Both the position numbers and the translations under genes were made by a program. From CAYNOZ01 sp964398955 (GTDB taxonomy: Archaea > Methanobacteriota_B > Thermococci > Thermococcales > CAYNOZ01): DNA of 17,761 nt. Shown in pieces: positions 13,360 to 17,761 of the stretch. The notes under the pieces are model-generated. The model saw only the letters and a list, made by a program, of their open reading frames with translations. It was not told where the DNA came from and ran no database searches. How positions within the stretch are numbered: position 1 is the first letter of the stretch; every line of letters starts with the position of its first letter. The stretch covers positions 1 through 17,761 of the forward strand of contig CAYNOZ010000024.1 in assembly GCA_964398955.1 (NCBI GenBank), given 5' to 3'.

Positions 13360-14355
13360 TCAAATAATTTTCATATAAACTTCTCTAACATCTATCTTTC
13401 TATACTCTATATCTCCTAAAATCTTATCTAACTCATTTAAGCTAGCACGAGCTCCTGATGCCATCTTATGTCCACCACCACCAAGCTCTGAAGCAATATC
13501 CAATGGATACAAATCCAAATCATAATGATCATTATTAGCGCCGAAAAAGTAATTATAACCACCATCTGTAGAAACAGCTTCAATCCCTAACTGCAACCCC
13601 TTCTCGTACAAACTATGGATCACTCCTCTAACAGATACCTCATCATTCAAATTATTAGTAGTTAAAAACAATATAACCTTCTCATTGTCATAAATATCAT
13701 AAATCTCCTCAGTAAGTCTCTCAGTTCTTCTCCGTCTTCTTCTAGCATCCCTAATCTTATTAATATGCTTAAACCTTGGATCAACACCATCACCGAAGTA
13801 AAATTCGTAGAAATCCAACGCAAGATTTCTGAACTGCCTACTATTATCAGTATTCTTAACCAAATCCGTATAATCCCAAGCAACATCATAATCAGGAGAA
13901 CCTAGATCCTCCTTTTCAGAAACCTTAAAAGAAGGAGGCTCAGAATCATAAGACGCACTATCAGCCCTAGAAACAGTACCCCACTTCTCTTCAGAAACCC
14001 CCAAGTATTTAGCAAGAATTTCAGCAGCACTAGGACTTTCACTATCAAAAAGAATTATATCCCCCTTCATCTCAGAACCCCTATTACTTACATGATGATC
14101 ACAATACAAACGAGTCCACTCACCCAAATACTCAAAGTCTAAAACCGCTAGAAATCTCTTACTATCAATTAAGCTTTTTAAATCATGATTATCATTAAGC
14201 AAACCATAATCCATTGGAATAATCGTGGAATCCTTCTTATCAAACATTTTCATAGCGAATACAGCCGAAATTAACCCATCTAAATCTTTACCATGTGTAA
14301 GAATTGGTTTTTCATTCCTTAGCAACTGTCTAATAACTATTGGATCATAATTCAT
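13360..14355 (-). CDS. DHH-family phosphoesterase
   Basis: Metal-dependent phosphodiesterase or phosphatase of the DHH/DHHA1 superfamily, relatives of RecJ, GAN, Orn-like NrnA and c-di-AMP hydrolases. From the chosen start (331 residues) it has HGKDLDG (21-27) as metal motif 1, DHH at 86-88, SRAD at 129-132, and the DHHA1 glycine loop ELGGGGHKMASGA (290-302) near the C-terminus. Residues 205-210 are six consecutive arginines, a basic patch in the linker. The frame also opens at a TTG at 14394, but that lies directly against the TATA box and upstream of the predicted start near 14374. The ATG at 14355 with AAGAGG upstream fits better. A GAN-like replication role or an oligonucleotide/nucleotide substrate are both possible; motifs alone do not decide. 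Confidence 0.87.
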   Translation of the reverse strand: MNYDPIVIRQLLRNEKPILTHGKDLDGLISAVFAMKMFDKKDSTIIPMDYGLLNDNHDLKSLIDSKRFLAVLDFEYLGEWTRLYCDHHVSNRGSEMKGDIILFDSESPSAAEILAKYLGVSEEKWGTVSRADSASYDSEPPSFKVSEKEDLGSPDYDVAWDYTDLVKNTDNSRQFRNLALDFYEFYFGDGVDPRFKHINKIRDARRRRRRTERLTEEIYDIYDNEKVILFLTTNNLNDEVSVRGVIHSLYEKGLQLGIEAVSTDGGYNYFFGANNDHYDLDLYPLDIASELGGGGHKMASGARASLNELDKILGDIEYRKIDVREVYMKII

Positions 14356-14395
14356 TTGGTCAAGCCTCTTGATCTCTTGATCATTAAGACACAAA

Positions 14396-14403
14396 TTTTA
14401 TAA
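14396..14403 (-). promoter_or_regulatory. TATA box of the DHH gene
   Basis: Minus-strand TTATAAAA, identical to the boxes proposed at 14447 and 16769. The implied start near 14374 leaves about 19 bases to the ATG at 14355 and rules out the upstream TTG as initiator. Confidence 0.6.
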
Positions 14404-14446
14404 CTTATTTGGTTGTATAAGAAGTAAAGATTGAAAAGTTCTTGTA

Positions 14447-14454
14447 TTATAAAA
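14447..14454 (+). promoter_or_regulatory. TATA box of the small acidic protein gene
   Basis: TTATAAAA on the plus strand, about 50 bases from the divergent DHH box. The implied start near 14476 leaves about 32 bases to the ATG at 14508. Confidence 0.55.
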
Positions 14455-14507
14455 ATATTTCAGTATTTGGAAATTTTAATTTATTTAAAAAATTTGAGTT
14501 GATTAAT

Positions 14508-14804
14508 ATGAAATGTCCATCTATTGAGGAGTTAGTTGTTGAGGATTCTACTGAGGAATATTCAGATGTTGATAAATTGGTTTATGTTTATCTTGAGGGA
14601 GATGTTTCTGAGGTTCCTCAAATTTGCCAACTTCAGTATCAGGTTGCCGCTTCTGAATCTATTGAAAGTGATAATGTAAAGCAGGGTCATATTATTCCTG
14701 AATTAACTGAGTCTTCTGATGCTGATATTGTTTTTGGAGTTAAAAAAGAGAAGGATGATTCTTGTCCAGCTTATAAAACTGGGGCAAATGATTTTCCGGA
14801 TTGA
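14508..14804 (+). CDS. Conserved-looking small acidic protein of unknown function
   Basis: A 98-residue protein that I do not recognise. It is strongly acidic: about 24 Asp/Glu against about 7 Lys and no Arg. It has three cysteines (Cys3, Cys40, Cys86), a hydrophobic strand DKLVYVYLEG (22-31), and the segment VPQICQLQYQVAASES (36-51). No membrane segment, signal peptide or zinc-pair motif is visible. The frame also opens at a TTG at 14442, but that lies over the TATA box, while the ATG at 14508 has GAGTTGAT just upstream. Codon use is T/G-ending like the following gcvT, consistent with a native gene. It is transcribed away from the DHH gene and ends 47 bases before gcvT, so read-through into gcvT is possible. 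Confidence 0.65.
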   Translation: MKCPSIEELVVEDSTEEYSDVDKLVYVYLEGDVSEVPQICQLQYQVAASESIESDNVKQGHIIPELTESSDADIVFGVKKEKDDSCPAYKTGANDFPD

Positions 14805-14810
14805 TTTAGT

Positions 14811-14820
14811 AGTATATTGG
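14811..14820 (+). promoter_or_regulatory. Possible TATA box for gcvT
   Basis: AGTATATTGG lies just after the stop codon of the small acidic protein gene. A start near 14842 would leave about ten bases to the ATG at 14852, or about 37 to the TTG at 14879. Confidence 0.35.
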
Positions 14821-14851
14821 TTGATGGAAACTTTTTTAGTGTATTAGGTTT

Positions 14852-16069
14852 ATGGATTGTACGGTGATTCTTTTGGGTTTGAATGAGAATAATAGAGTGG
14901 CTTTGTTTGATTGGCATGAGAGGAATGCGGATAAGATTAGTGAGTTCGCTGGTTGGGATATGCCGATAAGGTATGAAGGTGTGAAGAAAGAGCATTTAGC
15001 TGTTAGAAATGATGTTGGGATCTTTGATATTTCTCATATGGGTGAGATCTATTTTAAGGGCGATGATGCTTTAGATTTTCTTCAGTTTGTTACTAGTAAC
15101 GATGTTTCTAAGCCTCCTGCTATTTCAGCTACTTATACTTTAGTGATTAATGAGAGGGGCGGTATTAAGGATGAAACATTGATATATAATATGGGCGATG
15201 GTTATATGATGGTTTGTGATGCTGTTGCCTATGATAAGTTGTTATCCTGGTTTAAAACTATTAAACGGTCTGTTGAAAAGCTTTCAGGAACTGAATTAGA
15301 TTTGGAGATTGTTAATAAGACTTATGACATGAATCTGTTCTCTGTTCAAGGTCCTAAGGCTCATAAATTAGCTGAAGATGCTTTTGATGTTGATTTAAGT
15401 GATTTATGGTGGTTCCAAGGATCTGAAATGGAGTACGATGATGTGAACTTTGTATTGTCCCATTCCGGATATACTGGTGAAGATGGTTTTGAAGTATTCT
15501 TAGAGGACAGTAACCCTTACAATCCTATTGAAAAGAAAAGAGGAGATCCAGATAAGGCCCAATTAATTTGGAATTTATTACTTGAAGAGGGAGAAAAGTA
15601 TGATATAAAGCCTTGTGGATTAGGTGCGAGGGATAGTACAAGGATAGAGGCTGGTTACACTCTGTATGGACATGAAACCGTGGAGAAGCAGCTTCTTAGC
15701 ACTAAAGTTGATCAAGTAACTCCATTCCAAGTTGGTATGGGCGACTTCGTTGATTTTGATAAAGATTTTGTTGGGAAGGCGTCTCTTGAGATGCAGAAAG
15801 ATAATGTCCCTACTGAGATAGTGCATATTGAAATGTTAGATAGAGGGATTCCTAGGGAAGGTTATGACATATTATTCGATGGTGAAGTAGTTGGTGAGTT
15901 TACTAGTGGTACTATGTCTCCTTTGCTGAATAAGGGGATTGGAATTGGATTTATTGAAGAAGATTCTGCGAATGTAGGAGAGGAAGTGATGGTGGACATT
16001 CGAGGTAGGGAGAAGAAGGGTGTGATTGTTGACCCTCCATTTTATGACTCTGATGAGTATGGGGTTTGA
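14852..16069 (+). CDS. gcvT: Glycine cleavage system aminomethyltransferase (T protein)
   Basis: Takes the aminomethyl group from lipoylated GcvH, releases ammonia and passes the one-carbon unit to a pterin cofactor. The 405 residues show FDWHERN (19-25), FAGWDMPIRY (32-41), FDISHMGE (58-65), GGIKDE (103-108) with the conserved Asp107, SVQGPKA (about 166-172), SGYTGEDGFEV, and the C-terminal GLGARDSTRIEAGYTLYG and TSGTMSPLLNKGIGIGF segments. From memory it strongly resembles the Thermococcales protein, which has a similar loop (NPYNPIEKKRGDPDKA here). The start is uncertain: ATG 14852 gives about nine extra residues, whereas TTG 14879, with GGTGAT at 14863-14868, fits the family length better. 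No GcvP or lipoamide dehydrogenase gene is visible nearby. Confidence 0.95.
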   Translation: MDCTVILLGLNENNRVALFDWHERNADKISEFAGWDMPIRYEGVKKEHLAVRNDVGIFDISHMGEIYFKGDDALDFLQFVTSNDVSKPPAISATYTLVINERGGIKDETLIYNMGDGYMMVCDAVAYDKLLSWFKTIKRSVEKLSGTELDLEIVNKTYDMNLFSVQGPKAHKLAEDAFDVDLSDLWWFQGSEMEYDDVNFVLSHSGYTGEDGFEVFLEDSNPYNPIEKKRGDPDKAQLIWNLLLEEGEKYDIKPCGLGARDSTRIEAGYTLYGHETVEKQLLSTKVDQVTPFQVGMGDFVDFDKDFVGKASLEMQKDNVPTEIVHIEMLDRGIPREGYDILFDGEVVGEFTSGTMSPLLNKGIGIGFIEEDSANVGEEVMVDIRGREKKGVIVDPPFYDSDEYGV

Positions 16070-16140
16070 ATTGTTTTAGGGGTAAAAGTTATTAAACCAT
16101 GAGTTGAATTTGTATTAAGGATATTTCGGAGGTTTTGATT

Positions 16141-16530
16141 ATGGAAGTTAATGGACTTGAAGTTAAAGAAGGACTTTATTACAACGATGAGCATGAATGG
16201 GTTGAATTGAAAGATGGTGAAGCTTATATAGGGATTTCAGATTTTGCACAAGATGAATTAGGAGATATTGTTTATGTTGAACTTCCTCAAATGTCTGATA
16301 AGTGTGAGATTGAGAATGTTCTTAGTGAGCTTGAATCTGTGAAAGCTGTTTCAGAGGTTTTCTGCCCGATTAGTGGTGAAGTTATTGAAGTTAATGAGGA
16401 TTTGATTGATGCTCCTGAGATGATTAATGAAAGTCCCTATGATGCTTGGATTGCGAAAGTTAAGATTGAAGATGAATCTGAGTTGGAGAATTTAATGGAT
16501 CATGAAGAGTATGCTGAATTTGTTCAATGA
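16141..16530 (+). CDS. gcvH: Glycine cleavage system H protein
   Basis: Lipoyl carrier that shuttles the aminomethyl group between the P, T and L proteins. The 129-residue product has the opening GLYYNDEHEWVELKDG (11-26), GISDFAQDELGDIVYVELPQ (31-50), and the lipoylation site ESVKAVSEV with modified Lys68. The C-terminal NESPYDAWIAKV and LMDHEEYAEF match the family. It is notably acidic. The frame opens at TTG 16135, but ATG 16141 is chosen because GGAGGT at 16128-16133 sits seven bases ahead. It follows gcvT by 71 bases that contain GTTATTAAACC, a weak TATA candidate, so it may have its own promoter. Downstream the sequence soon meets the assembly gap. Confidence 0.96.
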   Translation: MEVNGLEVKEGLYYNDEHEWVELKDGEAYIGISDFAQDELGDIVYVELPQMSDKCEIENVLSELESVKAVSEVFCPISGEVIEVNEDLIDAPEMINESPYDAWIAKVKIEDESELENLMDHEEYAEFVQ

Positions 16531-16584
16531 TAATTTTCTTTTTCTACTTTCTTTTGTTGGTTGATTTGTTTTTTTCTTAATTTC
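16531..16584 (+). terminator. T-rich terminator region after gcvH
   Basis: Directly after the gcvH stop the plus strand carries several T-runs (ATTTTCTTTTTC, TTTCTTTTG and TTTGTTTTTTTC) without a GC hairpin. Repeated T-tracts on the non-template strand are the usual archaeal intrinsic termination signal. The region is cut by the N gap. Confidence 0.55.
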
Positions 16585-16684
16585 NNNNNNNNNNNNNNNN
16601 NNNNNNNNNNNNNNNNNNNNNNNNNNNNNNNNNNNNNNNNNNNNNNNNNNNNNNNNNNNNNNNNNNNNNNNNNNNNNNNNNNNN
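16585..16684. other. Assembly gap of exactly 100 N
   Basis: One hundred N bases, the conventional filler for a scaffold gap of unknown size. The real distance between gcvH and trxB, and any genes in between, are unknown. The base composition also changes across it, from G/T-rich on the left to A/C-rich on the right. Confidence 0.98.
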
Positions 16685-16768
16685 TTAAATTGTTTTAGAA
16701 TTTTTCTCGGTAATTCGTTACATAGATATGTGATTTTTAATACAGATCAAGGAATTTTTCCATAAAAG

Positions 16769-16776
16769 TTATAAAA
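16769..16776 (+). promoter_or_regulatory. TATA box of trxB
   Basis: TTATAAAA preceded by AAAAG. The ribosome binding site AGGAGG at 16798-16803 and the ATG at 16809 follow, so the transcript should begin very close to 16795. Confidence 0.55.
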
Positions 16777-16808
16777 CAATATTTAAACTATAATTTAGGA
16801 GGAATATT

Positions 16809-17753
16809 ATGCTCAGCCTTAACAAAATCGAACCCGGAGATTGTGACTTACTAATAATAGGAGGAGGACCAGCAGGCCTAACAGCAGCAATTTACGCATC
16901 AAGATACGGAATCGACGTAAAAGTCGTAACCAAAGAAATAGGAGGGCAAATATCATTAACAGAAGACATAGAAAACTACCCAGGATTCCCAGAAGGAATA
17001 ACAGGAGAAAAACTAGGAAAAAGAATGAAAAAACAAGCAGAAAAATTCGGAGCAGAAGTAGGAGTAGCGGAAATAAAGAACATCAAAAAACAAGAAAACA
17101 ACAAAATCGAAGCCACAGCAGACTTCGGAAAAATAAACGCAAAAGCAGTACTACTCGTAATGGGATCCCACTACAGAAAACTAGGACTACCAAAAGAAAA
17201 AGAACTAACAGGAAAAGGAGTTTCCTACTGCGCAACATGCGACGGACCACTCTTCAAAGGTAAAGATGTACTCGTAGTCGGAGGAGGAGACACAGCCCTA
17301 GAAGAAGCCATGTACCTTGACAGAATCGGAGTAAACACCACACTAATACATAGAAGAGAAGAATACAGAGCCCACGACTACATAGCAAACCAATTCAAAG
17401 AATCAGACGTAAAACCAAAACTAAACAGAGAACTACACGAAATAAAAGGAGAGAAAAAAGTAGAAGGAGCAATACTAAAAAATAACAAAACCGAAGAACT
17501 AGAAGAAATAGACGTAGACGGAATATTCATCTTCATCGGAACCGAACCAAATACAGAACTAGTAGAAGACCTAGAACCAAACATACTAAACGAAAGAGGA
17601 TACATCAAAATAGATGAAAACTTCGAAACAGAAATAAACGGTTTATTCGCAGCAGGAGACATCACAGGAGGATTCGAACAAGCGATAGTAGCCGCAGCAG
17701 AAGGAGCAGAAGCAGCAAAATCAATAAAAGATTACGTGGCAAAATTTGAATAA
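16809..17753 (+). CDS. trxB: Thioredoxin-disulfide reductase
   Basis: Flavoprotein that passes electrons from NAD(P)H to thioredoxin or a related redoxin in the cytoplasm. The 314 residues show the FAD loop GGGPAG (18-23), the redox pair CATC (Cys141 and Cys144), the second dinucleotide loop GGGDTA (158-163), HRREEYRA (181-188) where the HRR pattern favours NADPH, and the C-terminal FAD motif GLFAAGDITGG followed by EQAIVAAAEGAEAA. Length is normal for low-molecular-weight TrxB. The ATG at 16809 has a full AGGAGG site. Codons are almost all A- or C-ending from the first residues, unlike gcvT and gcvH on the other side of the gap. No thioredoxin gene is visible in the window. Confidence 0.95.
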   Translation: MLSLNKIEPGDCDLLIIGGGPAGLTAAIYASRYGIDVKVVTKEIGGQISLTEDIENYPGFPEGITGEKLGKRMKKQAEKFGAEVGVAEIKNIKKQENNKIEATADFGKINAKAVLLVMGSHYRKLGLPKEKELTGKGVSYCATCDGPLFKGKDVLVVGGGDTALEEAMYLDRIGVNTTLIHRREEYRAHDYIANQFKESDVKPKLNRELHEIKGEKKVEGAILKNNKTEELEEIDVDGIFIFIGTEPNTELVEDLEPNILNERGYIKIDENFETEINGLFAAGDITGGFEQAIVAAAEGAEAAKSIKDYVAKFE

Positions 17754-17761
17754 TTATTAAA

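Noticed and set aside
14356..14394. N-terminal extension of the DHH protein from the TTG at 14394
   Set aside because: The TTG lies directly against the TTATAAAA box, upstream of the likely transcription start; the ATG at 14355 has a ribosome binding site.
14442..14507. N-terminal extension of the small acidic protein from the TTG at 14442
   Set aside because: The TTG overlaps the TATA box and the extra residues differ in composition from the rest; the ATG at 14508 has a better context.

Overview
The window reads as chromosomal DNA of an AT-rich archaeon, most likely a euryarchaeon. The archaeal markers are a Sec11-type signal peptidase, Hjc resolvase, aIF2-beta with its usual DUF424 partner, an overlapping GINS-MCM pair, and TATA-box promoters. 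A beta-RFAP synthase gene implies that the organism makes tetrahydromethanopterin-type cofactors, so a methanogen or a relative is plausible. The species cannot be named from this sequence. There are 19 supported protein genes (one cut by the left edge), no rRNA, tRNA, CRISPR array or insertion sequence, and one scaffold gap of exactly 100 N.

Layout: (1) 1-83, the tail of an unknown + strand gene. (2) 281-1481, minus strand: a TPR protein and then a signal peptidase. (3) 1699-5032, plus strand: phosphoglucosamine/phosphomannomutase, beta-RFAP synthase, Hjc and a SAM methyltransferase, tightly packed and probably one transcript. (4) 5115-5834, minus: aIF2-beta and DUF424. (5) 6115-8645, minus: GINS and MCM, overlapping. 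(6) 8914-9354, minus: OsmC. (7) 9355-9869, a 515-base non-coding stretch with several small inverted repeats. (8) 9870-13332, plus: a complete bacterial-type riboflavin operon, ribD-ribE-ribBA-ribH. (9) 13360-14355, minus: a DHH phosphoesterase. (10) 14508-16530, plus: a small acidic protein of unknown function, GcvT and GcvH. (11) 16585-16684, N gap. (12) 16809-17753, plus: thioredoxin reductase.

How the genes fit together: the four rib genes cover the steps from GTP and ribulose 5-phosphate to riboflavin except the phosphatase step, using bacterial-type enzymes where most archaea use ArfA/ArfB/ArfC and the archaeal RibC. GINS and MCM form the replicative helicase core. GcvT and GcvH are two of the glycine cleavage proteins; the P and L proteins are not in the window.

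No plainly new multi-gene system is visible. The most unusual signals are a strong alternation between G/T-ending and A/C-ending codons along the window, including a switch inside the MCM gene; the bacterial-type rib operon with an E-to-K change in the GTP-binding loop of its cyclohydrolase II domain; an apparent strand-domain-first GINS protein; and the uncharacterised acidic 98-residue protein that shares a divergent promoter region with the DHH gene.
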